Shown here piece after piece: positions 44,071-52,569 of a stretch of DNA of 64,000 nt. Numbering within the stretch: position 1 is the first letter of the stretch; each line of letters begins with the position of its first letter. The notes under the pieces are model-generated. The model ran no database searches. It saw only the letters and a program-made list of their open reading frames with translations, and was not told where the DNA came from. This stretch comes from Candidatus Eiseniibacteriota bacterium. Lineage in GTDB: Bacteria > Eisenbacteria > RBG-16-71-46 > CAIMUX01 > WJJG01. Position numbers and translations under genes: made by a program. Where the stretch lies: positions 62,001-126,000 of the forward strand of contig JAGMBO010000034.1 of assembly GCA_023129715.1 (NCBI GenBank), read 5' to 3'.

Positions 44071-45885
44071 ATGAGAACTGCGATTCTGGCTCTCGTGTTC
44101 GTGGGGTTGATGGGTGGGGCGGCCTATGCCGATGAGTACGATCTCACCGGTGGGGTGCTGATCTGCCATGCACCGCCGATGCTGGTCTACACGGCAACTA
44201 TCCCCGACTACTGCACTCACTACGAGACGATTGCGATGTTCGACTGCTGTCAGGACCAGATCAACGAATTCCCCTGTGACAATCTGGAGGCGTTTGTCTG
44301 GTACATCTTGAGCCAGTTCTACGAACCCAAGACCTTCAACGCGATCGAGATGGGTATCAGCTATGATCCCGATGTCTACAGCACGGTCCAGGGCGGCATC
44401 TGCTGCCCCGGCGCGTTTATGACGATCGAGTACCCCTCAGCCGGCGCCTGGCCTGGCAACGGCTCGGCGATCGCCGCCTCGACGACCGAGGTCGACTGGA
44501 GTGGCGATTGCGTCGTGACGCACTGGCTCAGTGGTTATGCCTACTGCGCGCCCTACGGGCCCGGTCAGGGTACGATCAATCTGGTGACCTCGCCTCAGAC
44601 CGGCTTCATCGGTTGGGCTTCGATGTCCGGCATCTGTGCGGCCGAGTGCATTGGGGCGATGGGCATCGGCCAGCCGGGCGAGGCTTGTTGTTCCGTGCGT
44701 CCCCCAGACCTCGCCTGCTGCATGCCCGACGGCAGCTGCGTTGACGTCTTCACCGAGGATGCCTGCGATGCCCTCGGCGGCGTCCTCTACCCGGAGGCGT
44801 GCGCGCTGACCGACTGCCCGCAGCCGCCTGATCCCGAGGCTTGCTGTTTCCCCGACGGGAGCTGCCAGATGCTGCTCGAGGGCGCCTGCGTCCATGCCGG
44901 CGGGACGTTCTATCCAGGCCAGGATTGCGCTACGTTCGAGTGCCCCATCGAACTGATGGCCTGCTGCATGCCCGACGGCAGCTGCGAAGACGTTCTCACC
45001 GAGGATGCCTGCGATGCCCTTGGCGGCATCCTCTACCCGGATCCGTGCGCGCTGACCAACTGCCCGCCGCCGCCCGATCCCGAGGCCTGCTGCATGCCCG
45101 ACGGCAGTTGCGTTGATGTCTTCGGCGAAGGTGCGTGCGATGCCCTTGGCGGCATCCTCTACCCGGAGGTGTGCGCCCTGACCGACTGCCCGCCGCCGCC
45201 TGATCCCGAGGCTTGCTGTTTCCCTGACGGGAGCTGCCAGATGCTGCTCGAGGGCGCCTGCGTCCATGCCGGCGGGACATTCTATCCAGGCCAGGATTGC
45301 GCTACGTTCGAGTGCCCCATCGAGCTGATGGCCTGCTGCGTGTCCGACGGCTCCTGCGCAGACGTTCTCTCACAGGCCGTGTGCGACGACATGGGAGGGC
45401 TCCTCTATCCGGAGAACTACTGCGCCGAGCCCGGCTTCGAGTGCCCGCCGTGCGTGGAGGCGGCCTGCTGTCTGCCGGACGAGTCCTGTGTCGATGTCTG
45501 CGAGGCCGAATGTGCCGACATCGACGGCATCTTCTTCCCCGCCGACTACTGCGACAGCCCGGGCTTCGAGTGTCCCCCGCCGCCGCCGGAGTTCGCCTGC
45601 TGCTTCCCGGACGACGAGACCTGCACCATGATGCCGGAGGCCGACTGCCACGCCGCCGGCGGTTGCTGGTTCAATGGCAGAATCTGTGAGTCGGCCGGGG
45701 GCGACTTCACCTGTCCGCCAGTGGCGGTTTGCTGCAGGGGAGAGCGCTGCTCGATCACCGCCCAGGAAAACTGCGCCGGCGAATGGCACCCAGAGTGGGA
45801 TTCGTGCGGTCCTCCGAACCCGTGCGAGTGCCCGGTCCCGAACGAGCCGGCAAGCTGGGGTGCAATCAAGGCGCTCTACCGCTAG
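44071..45885 (+). CDS. Secreted cysteine-repeat protein 2 with SWG C-terminal tag
   Basis: 604 aa, ATG 44071 after GGAAGGAGG. It has a signal peptide like that of protein 1 (ending GLMGGAAYA-DEYDLTGGVL), the same ~200-residue N-terminal domain, then about eight units of the pattern ACCMPDGSC-DV-C-G-LYP-C-CP. Two 159-bp stretches (44809-44967 and 45181-45339) are ~97 percent identical. The end is ASWGAIKALYR preceded by PVPNEP, exactly as in protein 1. Duplication from a common ancestor with later change in repeat number is evident. Probable surface or matrix protein; function unknown. Confidence 0.8.
   Translation: MRTAILALVFVGLMGGAAYADEYDLTGGVLICHAPPMLVYTATIPDYCTHYETIAMFDCCQDQINEFPCDNLEAFVWYILSQFYEPKTFNAIEMGISYDPDVYSTVQGGICCPGAFMTIEYPSAGAWPGNGSAIAASTTEVDWSGDCVVTHWLSGYAYCAPYGPGQGTINLVTSPQTGFIGWASMSGICAAECIGAMGIGQPGEACCSVRPPDLACCMPDGSCVDVFTEDACDALGGVLYPEACALTDCPQPPDPEACCFPDGSCQMLLEGACVHAGGTFYPGQDCATFECPIELMACCMPDGSCEDVLTEDACDALGGILYPDPCALTNCPPPPDPEACCMPDGSCVDVFGEGACDALGGILYPEVCALTDCPPPPDPEACCFPDGSCQMLLEGACVHAGGTFYPGQDCATFECPIELMACCVSDGSCADVLSQAVCDDMGGLLYPENYCAEPGFECPPCVEAACCLPDESCVDVCEAECADIDGIFFPADYCDSPGFECPPPPPEFACCFPDDETCTMMPEADCHAAGGCWFNGRICESAGGDFTCPPVAVCCRGERCSITAQENCAGEWHPEWDSCGPPNPCECPVPNEPASWGAIKALYR
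44809..45339. repeat. Pair of near-identical 159-bp coding repeats
   Basis: 44809-44967 and 45181-45339 match with a few substitutions, spanning parts of two cysteine units; unit gain by unequal exchange is likely. Confidence 0.8.
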
Positions 45886-46010
45886 GTTGTGGAGTGAACA
45901 TTCGGCAGGCACAGTCCCAAGCGCTCCTACAACAACACATTGCACCACCATTCCCCTGATTGGCGCCGCCTCCGGTCCCAGAGCGCGAGGCAGCGGGCGG
46001 GGCGAGCGAT

Positions 46011-46048
46011 CCCATGCCGAATCCTCGTTCGACAACCTGTGGTATAAT
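46011..46048 (+). promoter_or_regulatory. Promoter region of the deiminase gene with upstream-element copy 2
   Basis: The 17-bp element CCCATGCCGAATCCTCG (46011-46027) sits where a -35 box would be, and a consensus TATAAT lies at 46043-46048. The octamer CGCTTAGC follows at 46069-46076. No ordinary -35 is seen, so the element may bind an activator or alternative sigma factor. Confidence 0.5.
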
Positions 46049-46096
46049 CTATTTGATATGCGCGGAATCGCTTAGCTGCATCCAGGAGGCCCCCTC

Positions 46097-48721
46097 ATGC
46101 GCGATTCTCTCGAGCGCCGCGCGCTGGGCCTGCTCGGCGGGCTGGGCCTGGTGGCCGCGCTCGTTCTCCTTGCCCCCCTCTCCCCCACCGCCTCCGCCCA
46201 GACCTATCGCGACGCCCCGGCGGGCAAGGCGGGCTCGCTGCCCCACGCGATGACCCCCGAGGAAGAGGCGATCCGCGATCTGATCGGCGCCGGCCACCGG
46301 ACAACGCCCCCGCCCGGCGCGCAGCCGGTGCGCAATCTCGCCGAGTTCGAGCGCATGCAGGGGGTGTTGATCCGCTATCCACTGTCGATCTCCGTCGCCT
46401 TGGTCGCCGAGATGTCCGAGGATGCGATCGTCTACTGCGCGGTGACCGCCAGCCAGCAACCCTCGGCGGAGTCGGCCTTCAGCAGCGGCGGCGTCAACAT
46501 GGATCATGTCGAGTGGTTGATCGCGACCACCGACTCGGAGTGGACCCGCGACTATGGCCCCTGGTTCATCATCGACGCCAACGGGGATCTGGCGATCATC
46601 GACACGATCTACAACCGTCCGCGGCCGAACGACGATGAGATCCCGCAAGAACTCGGCGATTATCTTGGCCTGCCGGTCTATGGACCCGATCTGATCCACA
46701 CCGGCGGCAACTGGATGACCGACGGCCATGGCACCGCGATCTCGACGACGCTCGCCTACACCGAGAACCCGGACAAGACCATCGGTGACATCGAGGCGAT
46801 CGTCGATGACTATCTCGGGATCGAGACCTATCACTGCTATCCCGACGTCAACGGCGAGTACATCGAGCACATCGACTGCTGGGCGAAGTATCTGGCCGTC
46901 GATAAGATCTTGATCCGTGAGGTCCCGCCCGAGCATTCGCAGTACGATGAGATCGAGGCGGCGGTCGACTACTTCGCCGCCCAGCTCAGCGCTTACGGCA
47001 CGCCCTACCAGATCTGTCGCGTTTGGACGCCGGGCGATGAGCCCTACACGAACTCGTTGATCCTCAACGAGAAGGTGCTCGTGCCGATCGAGGGCGGCTC
47101 ACACCCAGACGCGCAGGCCCTGGCGGCCTACGAGGCCGCGATGCCGGGCTATGAAGTCATCGGCTTTACGGGAAGCTGGTATTCCACCGACGCGCTGCAC
47201 TGCCGCACGCATGGCGTCGGCGACCCCGGGTATCTCTACGTCTATTCGATTCCGCTGCGTACGACCGCAGATGATCAGTCTCCCCACCGTGTCGCCGCCG
47301 AGATCAGCGACTACAGCGATGCGGGGTTGATCCCGGGTGACTTGCGTGTCTACTGGCGGCCCGACACAACGGGCGCCTTCGTCTACGAGGCGATGTCGGC
47401 GATCGCCGGCACCGACTCCTTCTACGCCGACATCCCCGCTCAACCGCTGGGCACGACGATCGAGTATTACGTCCATGCCGCCGACTACTCCGGCCGGGGC
47501 GAGGACTATCCGCTGGTCGGGCCCGACGGGCCCTTTCGCTTCGATGTGCGGCTGATCACCGCGACGACCGAACTCGCTTGGACGGACGACACGAGCGGTC
47601 CCTATGGGGTCTCCTGCGAGGTCACCGACAGCGCGGCGGTCGCGGCCATCGATCTCTACTATCGCGTCAACGGCGGGGCCTTCACCGCGCTGCCGATGTC
47701 GCCCCAGGGCGACGACATCTTCCACGCCGGGATTCCGGGGCAGCTCTATACCTCGCACATCGAGTACTACGTTCGCGCCGAGGCGACCGGCGGCAGCATC
47801 GTCCACGACCCGCCCACCGCGCCGGGCCTCTGTTTCGATTTCTATGTCATCCCGCGCACGCATCTGCTGACGGCCGACATGGAGGGCGGATCGGACTGGA
47901 CGCACGGGGTGGTCACCGGCGGCTTCGGCGACCAGTGGCACCTGAGCACGCAGCGCAACCATACGCCCGGGGGGACGACGAGCTGGAAATGCGGCGATCC
48001 GGGCGTGGGCGAGTACGCGAACGAACTCGATGCCGGTCTCGTGACCATCCCGGTCGAGCTGGGCGAGAACTCGGAACTTGTGTTCTGGCACTGGGTTGCG
48101 GCCGAGACGAGCGTCACCCATCCGGGGTATGCCTACGATGGCGGCCTCCTCGAGATCGATGCGGGGCAGGGCTGGGAGATCCTCGCGCCCGCGGGGGGCT
48201 ATCCCTTCCTCATCCGCGACAGCTCCGGGCCATTCCCGCCGGAGACGGGCATCTTCTCCGGGCATCACGATTGGCAGGAGGTCACGGTCTCACTGGCCGC
48301 CCACACCGGCAGCGCCCAGATCCGCTTCCGCTTCGGCAGTGATGGAGCAGACACCGACGAGGGCTGGTACATCGACGATGTCACCATCGACGGCTTCCAG
48401 ATCGATCCGCAGGCCCTGCCCGAGTCCGCAACGTTGCCGCTCACGCGCCTCATGCTGACCGGCAGCCGTCCGAGCCCGATGTCGCGCGCGGCATGGTTCC
48501 AGCTCGCGCTGCCTCGGGGGGGACGGACCCGCTTGCAGATCTACGACAGCGCCGGCCGCCTGGTGCGCACGCTCGCCGACCGGGACTTCACGGCGGGAGA
48601 TCATCGCATCACCTGGGATGGCGCCGACACTCGCGGTCAACGGGTTGCCGGCGGACTCTACTTCTTGCGCCTGAAGACCGGCCACGAAGATGAGAGCCGC
48701 CGCATCGTCGTGATCGACTGA
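46097..48721 (+). CDS. Secreted peptidylarginine-deiminase-like protein with T9SS-like C-terminal domain
   Basis: 874 aa; ATG 46097 follows AGGAGG by seven bases. The signal peptide ends TASAQ. Residues ~70-390 match the bacterial PAD/agmatine deiminase fold: D152 in WTRDYGPW, H258 and D260 in EHIDCWAKYL, and C369 in ALHCRTHGV form the expected catalytic set. Two Ig-like modules (DLRVYWRPDTTGAF; IDLYYRVNGGAF, each with IEYYV) and a jelly-roll region follow. The C-terminal ~85 residues are a FlgD-like sorting domain (RLVRTLADRDF, GGLYFLRL). This layout recalls the exported PPAD of Porphyromonas gingivalis. Substrate (peptidyl-arginine or agmatine) is unproven. Confidence 0.85.
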   Translation: MRDSLERRALGLLGGLGLVAALVLLAPLSPTASAQTYRDAPAGKAGSLPHAMTPEEEAIRDLIGAGHRTTPPPGAQPVRNLAEFERMQGVLIRYPLSISVALVAEMSEDAIVYCAVTASQQPSAESAFSSGGVNMDHVEWLIATTDSEWTRDYGPWFIIDANGDLAIIDTIYNRPRPNDDEIPQELGDYLGLPVYGPDLIHTGGNWMTDGHGTAISTTLAYTENPDKTIGDIEAIVDDYLGIETYHCYPDVNGEYIEHIDCWAKYLAVDKILIREVPPEHSQYDEIEAAVDYFAAQLSAYGTPYQICRVWTPGDEPYTNSLILNEKVLVPIEGGSHPDAQALAAYEAAMPGYEVIGFTGSWYSTDALHCRTHGVGDPGYLYVYSIPLRTTADDQSPHRVAAEISDYSDAGLIPGDLRVYWRPDTTGAFVYEAMSAIAGTDSFYADIPAQPLGTTIEYYVHAADYSGRGEDYPLVGPDGPFRFDVRLITATTELAWTDDTSGPYGVSCEVTDSAAVAAIDLYYRVNGGAFTALPMSPQGDDIFHAGIPGQLYTSHIEYYVRAEATGGSIVHDPPTAPGLCFDFYVIPRTHLLTADMEGGSDWTHGVVTGGFGDQWHLSTQRNHTPGGTTSWKCGDPGVGEYANELDAGLVTIPVELGENSELVFWHWVAAETSVTHPGYAYDGGLLEIDAGQGWEILAPAGGYPFLIRDSSGPFPPETGIFSGHHDWQEVTVSLAAHTGSAQIRFRFGSDGADTDEGWYIDDVTIDGFQIDPQALPESATLPLTRLMLTGSRPSPMSRAAWFQLALPRGGRTRLQIYDSAGRLVRTLADRDFTAGDHRITWDGADTRGQRVAGGLYFLRLKTGHEDESRRIVVID

Positions 48722-48734
48722 TCTTGGTGGCGGC

Positions 48735-49649
48735 TCATCGCCCAACGGGCTCGATCACATTGTCGACGTAGAACGTCCCCAGCCCGTCGTCCCAGGACGC
48801 AAAGCTCAGGTGCGTCAGTGTCTCGGGTGGATCGTCCTTCTTCGTGCGAAAGGCCTGAACCTCGCTGGGCTCATCCGTGACGCCGACGACAGAGACCTGA
48901 TAGCTCTGATGCTCCACATCGACGTCGACACGAATCGTATGCCAGGCTTCTAGGTCGAGGCCGCGGACGAGAATCGTCTGTTCATCCCACTGATCCTGAT
49001 TGCGCCCTTCGAAGGCGAAGAGGTCGATCTTGCCCGGCTCCGTGCCGGCCGCGAAGCCGAGGAAGACGAAGCGTTCCTTGCCGCTGCCATTGGGGCCCCG
49101 GCCGCGCTGGCGGGCATTGCCGATCATCTGGAAGGCGGAGCGGTTGTAGGGCGGCAGGATCTCGCGTACGTAGATGTCCCATTGGAGTGAGAAGCGGCCG
49201 CTCTTGGGCTCAGCGAGGCACTGTGAGAGATAGGTGTTGTGCTCGGGATGCGCCTTGATCATCGCCTTGCACGTCTTGTTGCCGCCGATCGACTTGGTGC
49301 TGAGCTTCAGCAGCAGGCGGGCCTCCTCGGGACCCTGACGGTTGCGGCTCTCGTACCACCCCTGCCCCCCGGCTTCCCGGGCCCGCAGTTGATTGCCGTT
49401 CTCGTTGGCCTCGAAATCTCCGTCGACGATCAGCGGCGCCGCGGCACGGGCTGTTCCACCGAATCCGATTTCGACAACTGCTTCGAAGCACCCCAGGGCG
49501 ATCCCGAGGGCCATGACCAGGGCACCCAGCAACACGAGCGATCCCGCGCCGGCGGTGGCACGCCCTGGGGCCCGTCGTTTCCGGTACCCGCGGCAATGGA
49601 TCGTATGCGAGTCATCTCCCTGGCCTGATGATCGGGCTCGGCAAAGCAT
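48735..49649 (-). CDS. Exported protein with a lectin-like beta-sandwich (polysaccharide-lyase-like fold)
   Basis: 304 aa from ATG 49649, with GGGAGGA upstream. A long basic N-terminus precedes a hydrophobic segment (LVLLGALVMALGIALGCF) that can act as signal or anchor. The rest (LIVDGDFEANENGNQLRAREAGGQGWYESR, FSLQWDIYVREILPPYNRSAFQMIGN, AWHTIRVDVDVEHQSYQVSVVG, FYVDNVIEP) has the strand pattern of concanavalin-like domains that bind or cut glycans. No catalytic residues can be assigned. It is convergent with the deiminase gene (13-base gap). Confidence 0.6.
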   Translation of the reverse strand: MLCRARSSGQGDDSHTIHCRGYRKRRAPGRATAGAGSLVLLGALVMALGIALGCFEAVVEIGFGGTARAAAPLIVDGDFEANENGNQLRAREAGGQGWYESRNRQGPEEARLLLKLSTKSIGGNKTCKAMIKAHPEHNTYLSQCLAEPKSGRFSLQWDIYVREILPPYNRSAFQMIGNARQRGRGPNGSGKERFVFLGFAAGTEPGKIDLFAFEGRNQDQWDEQTILVRGLDLEAWHTIRVDVDVEHQSYQVSVVGVTDEPSEVQAFRTKKDDPPETLTHLSFASWDDGLGTFYVDNVIEPVGR

Positions 49650-49905
49650 TCGGTCCTCCCTCGGCTCGATTCGCACCCGCCGCCCGGTGGATCGGATTGC
49701 CACGGCGGGCATCCCGTGCCCTCGTGCCCTCCCCGACTGGCGGGCGGGGGCGGGTATCCTGCACCCTCGTGCCCTCCCCCGGCCGGTGCGGGCGGCCAAG
49801 CCGGGCACACCGGCAAGACCACCTACCAGCCTACCGAATGCCTGGGGTCAATGAAAAGGGCTTCCCGGGAGGACGGGAACCAGGGACCCCGACGGCGGGC
49901 CTCTC

Positions 49906-49935
49906 TTGCCTCCGGGCCCGCTTCCCGGCTAGACT
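49906..49935 (+). promoter_or_regulatory. Putative promoter of the EamA permease gene
   Basis: TTGCCT (49906-49911), 18 bases, TAGACT (49930-49935), 51 bases before the GTG at 49987. The divergent gap 49650-49986 otherwise shows only a short direct repeat of CCCTCGTGCCCTCCCC. Confidence 0.5.
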
Positions 49936-49986
49936 TCTCGGCTCCACTTGCAGAGATCCAATCGAGTCACGGTGGGGAGGCGCCCA

Positions 49987-50865
49987 GTGGGGGAATTCTA
50001 CGCCCTGATCTGCACGATCATCTGGGCCTTCGCCGTCATTCTGCTCCAGCGGGCGACCGAAGAGGTTCACCCGCTGGCGTTGAACCTCTTCCGCTCCTCG
50101 GTGAGCGTCCCGCTGCTTCTCCTGACCGTTCTGATCACCGGCGGCTCCTTGTTGCGGTCCGAAGCTTCGGCCGGCGACTACCTGATCCTCTTTGCCAGCG
50201 GTGTGCTCGGCATCGCCGTGGCCGATACGCTTTTCCACAAGGCGCTCAATCTCACCGGCGCCGGCGTGAACGCCATCGTCAGCACGGCCTATTCCCCGCT
50301 GGTCGTCTTGATGGCCTTCCTGCTGATCGGCGAGCGGATCAATGCCTACGACTTGATCGGGATGGTGATGATCATCAGCAGCATCCTGATCACCGGCAGT
50401 CTGCAACCCCTCGCGCACCGCACCCGCGCACAGCTCCTCTGGGGGGTGGTCCTCGGGGTCACCGAGATGTTCTTCCTCGCACTCTCGATCGTGATCGCCA
50501 AGCCGGTGCTCGACCACTCCCCGGTGATCTGGGCGACCGCGGTGCGTCAGAGCGGGGCGCTGATCGCGATCTGGGTCATGGTGCTCTGCTCGCCTTCCCG
50601 GCGCAGGATCCTGAAGGTATACCGGCCGTCGCGGATCTGGCGCTTCATGTTGCCCGGCACCTTGCTGGGATCGTATCTGGCGTTGATCTTCTGGATCGCC
50701 GGCATGAAATACACTCTCGCGAGCGTCGCCGCGATCATCAATCAGACCTCAACGGCCTTCATCCTGATCCTGGCGGTCATCTTCCTCGGCGAGCGTTTCA
50801 CGCCGCGCAAGGGCCTGGCGGCCGCCATTGCGATCGCCGGTGTGCTGCTGATTGCGTTGACGTGA
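49987..50865 (+). CDS. EamA/DMT-family permease
   Basis: 292 aa, GTG start at 49987 with GGGAGG eight bases upstream. Ten hydrophobic segments are visible in two EamA halves, each ending with the typical motif: GAGVNAIVSTAYSPLVVLMAFLLIGERI in the first and ASVAAIINQTSTAFILILAVIFLGERFTPRKGL in the second. Drug/metabolite transporters of this superfamily export amino acids, nucleosides or other metabolites across the inner membrane; the substrate is not predictable. It stands alone between a divergent and a convergent gene. Confidence 0.9.
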   Translation: MGEFYALICTIIWAFAVILLQRATEEVHPLALNLFRSSVSVPLLLLTVLITGGSLLRSEASAGDYLILFASGVLGIAVADTLFHKALNLTGAGVNAIVSTAYSPLVVLMAFLLIGERINAYDLIGMVMIISSILITGSLQPLAHRTRAQLLWGVVLGVTEMFFLALSIVIAKPVLDHSPVIWATAVRQSGALIAIWVMVLCSPSRRRILKVYRPSRIWRFMLPGTLLGSYLALIFWIAGMKYTLASVAAIINQTSTAFILILAVIFLGERFTPRKGLAAAIAIAGVLLIALT

Positions 50866-50993
50866 GTCCGGGCACTCTTCCTACGCCCGGCCACTCATCC
50901 GACGTCCGGGTACTCCTTCGACGTCCGGCCACTTCTCCGACGCCGGCACTCCTCCGAAGTCTGCGCACTCCCCCTTGCCCGGCGGCACCCCCG

Positions 50994-51863
50994 CTACAGA
51001 ACGACTCGGATCAGTGTCAGCACACCCAGGAAGAGCGTCGCATAGCCGATCGATCGCCGCAGCAGGCGCTCGGGCATGATCTTGACCGTCCAGACCGCCG
51101 CCGGCACGGAGAGGATCGCCCCCAGCATCAGGGGCAGGGCAAGCCCCCAGGCGACACCTCCCTGGAGCACGAGATAGAGGATCAAGCCGACGAGACAGAC
51201 CAGGCCCTCGGCGAACGAGGTGATCCCAATCGCGCTCTTCTCGCCGACACCCGAGAGGATCTGTCCCCCCGTGACGACGGGGCCGTAACCCCCGCCCGAG
51301 ATGCCCTTGTTGAAGGCTGCGATCGTGCCGACGCCGATGATCTTGCCCCACGAGAAACGCCCCATCAGGCGCCGGCCATAGATGATGAAGAACCCGATCC
51401 CGAGGATCATGAACCCGATATAGCCCTTGACGATCGGCTTCGGCAGGCTGACGGCGAGGAGCACCGCCGCCACGGTGCCGACTACCGAACAGGCGACGAG
51501 AATCTGCATCGTCCGGCGGGCACGCGTTCCACGACCGAGATCAACATTGCCGGTGCGGTGATGGAGGGCTCCCGAGGTGATGCCCGAAATGAACTCCGAG
51601 AGCAGGACGGCGGGCACGACCTGCAGGGGAGAGAAACCGAAAATCATCAGCATGGGGGTCAGCGTCGTCCCATACCCCATGCCGAGCGAGGAGTCGACAT
51701 ACTCGGCAAAGAAGGCGAGAACCCCGATGATCAGGAAAAGCGTGGCACCGCCGAAACGCTCGGCGAGACGGATATCCGGCGAGAATGTGAGGAAGATCAG
51801 GGCCACCCCCAGTCCGATCAGACAGAGGGTCCAGACGGTCTTCAGGATCCGCTGTGATGCCAT
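50994..51863 (-). CDS. TSUP (TauE/SafE) family permease
   Basis: 289 aa from ATG 51863, with AAGGGAGAA upstream. Eight or so membrane segments, with LAFFAEYVDSSLGMGYGTTLTPMLMIFGF and GTIAAFNKGISGGGYGPVVTGGQIL as the paired family signatures. TSUP proteins move sulfite, sulfonates or other sulfur anions across the inner membrane. An Rrf2-type regulator with three Cys lies 185 bases upstream on the same strand, which fits control by iron-sulfur or cysteine status. The gap between them has an AT-rich promoter-like region with the near-palindrome TTTAGCCTAAA. Confidence 0.9.
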   Translation of the reverse strand: MASQRILKTVWTLCLIGLGVALIFLTFSPDIRLAERFGGATLFLIIGVLAFFAEYVDSSLGMGYGTTLTPMLMIFGFSPLQVVPAVLLSEFISGITSGALHHRTGNVDLGRGTRARRTMQILVACSVVGTVAAVLLAVSLPKPIVKGYIGFMILGIGFFIIYGRRLMGRFSWGKIIGVGTIAAFNKGISGGGYGPVVTGGQILSGVGEKSAIGITSFAEGLVCLVGLILYLVLQGGVAWGLALPLMLGAILSVPAAVWTVKIMPERLLRRSIGYATLFLGVLTLIRVVL

Positions 51864-52048
51864 GGGGTTCTCCCTTCATTCGGGCGCCGGGTGCGCAGCA
51901 GAGCGACTCCGCTCCCCCGGCACGTCCCGTGCTCTGCGACCTGGGGACACGCATCACCCACGCATCCCTCGCCAGTATGTCCCGGCACTCCTATTGGAGT
52001 ACTAGGATTTAGCCTAAAACATTACGTTCAAGTCTATTGTCCATCGGG

Positions 52049-52501
52049 TCATCTCTCCTCAATCGCCGTCATGGCATCGCGCGCATCGCTGGCCATCTCT
52101 GCCAGTGACTCCCGGTCGAGGACCGCCGAGATGTTGTCGCGCACGCGCAGCATGAGCTGCCGCAGCCAACAGGTCTCGAAAGGATAAGGACAGTTAGGAT
52201 CCCTGTGCGGAGCGGTGCGGCTGGCGCAGGAGATCGGCGCCAGGGGACCGTCGACCGCCCGGATGATATCCCCGAGGGTGATCTCTTCGGGAGGCTTGCG
52301 CAGCGCATAGCCGCCCTCCTTGCCCCGCTCGCTGACCAGCAGGCCTTGCTTGCGAAGGGTCACGAGGATCTGCTCGAGGTACTTGGTCGGCACGCTCTCG
52401 GCGCGGCCGAGCTGGGAGACGGAGATGGGCGGCCCACCATAGGCCTGCGCCAGGTGGGGTAGGACGCGCAGTGCGTAGACGCTCTTGCGGGAGAGCTTCA
52501 T
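52049..52501 (-). CDS. Rrf2-family transcriptional regulator
   Basis: 150 aa from ATG 52501. The N-terminal winged helix is typical (MKLSRKSVYALRVLPHLAQ, PISVSQLGRAESVPTKYLEQILVTLRKQGLLVSERGKEGGYAL). Three Cys (SCAS, DPNC, ETCW) occur in the segment where IscR/NsrR ligands bind an iron-sulfur cluster, so redox or Fe-S sensing is plausible. A palindrome (52519-52535) lies 18 bases before the start, probably an autoregulatory operator. The TSUP permease downstream is the likely target. Confidence 0.92.
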   Translation of the reverse strand: MKLSRKSVYALRVLPHLAQAYGGPPISVSQLGRAESVPTKYLEQILVTLRKQGLLVSERGKEGGYALRKPPEEITLGDIIRAVDGPLAPISCASRTAPHRDPNCPYPFETCWLRQLMLRVRDNISAVLDRESLAEMASDARDAMTAIEER

Positions 52502-52518
52502 ATCGAGAAACTCCTATC

Positions 52519-52535
52519 TGATATGAAGTATATCA
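52519..52535. promoter_or_regulatory. Operator-like palindrome of the Rrf2 gene
   Basis: TGATAT, five bases (GAAGT), ATATCA: a 17-bp inverted repeat just upstream of the Rrf2 start, in an AT-rich patch. Geometry (6-5-6) is the same as O1/O2 of the BMC regulator, but the arms differ. Confidence 0.55.
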
Positions 52536-52569
52536 CAGATCCCAGGAATCTCAGAGCGGAAATCGTGGT

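Noticed and set aside
49716-51857. 713-codon plus-strand open frame over the EamA and TSUP genes
   Set aside because: Composition is Arg/Pro/His-rich and it overlaps two clear membrane proteins in other frames.
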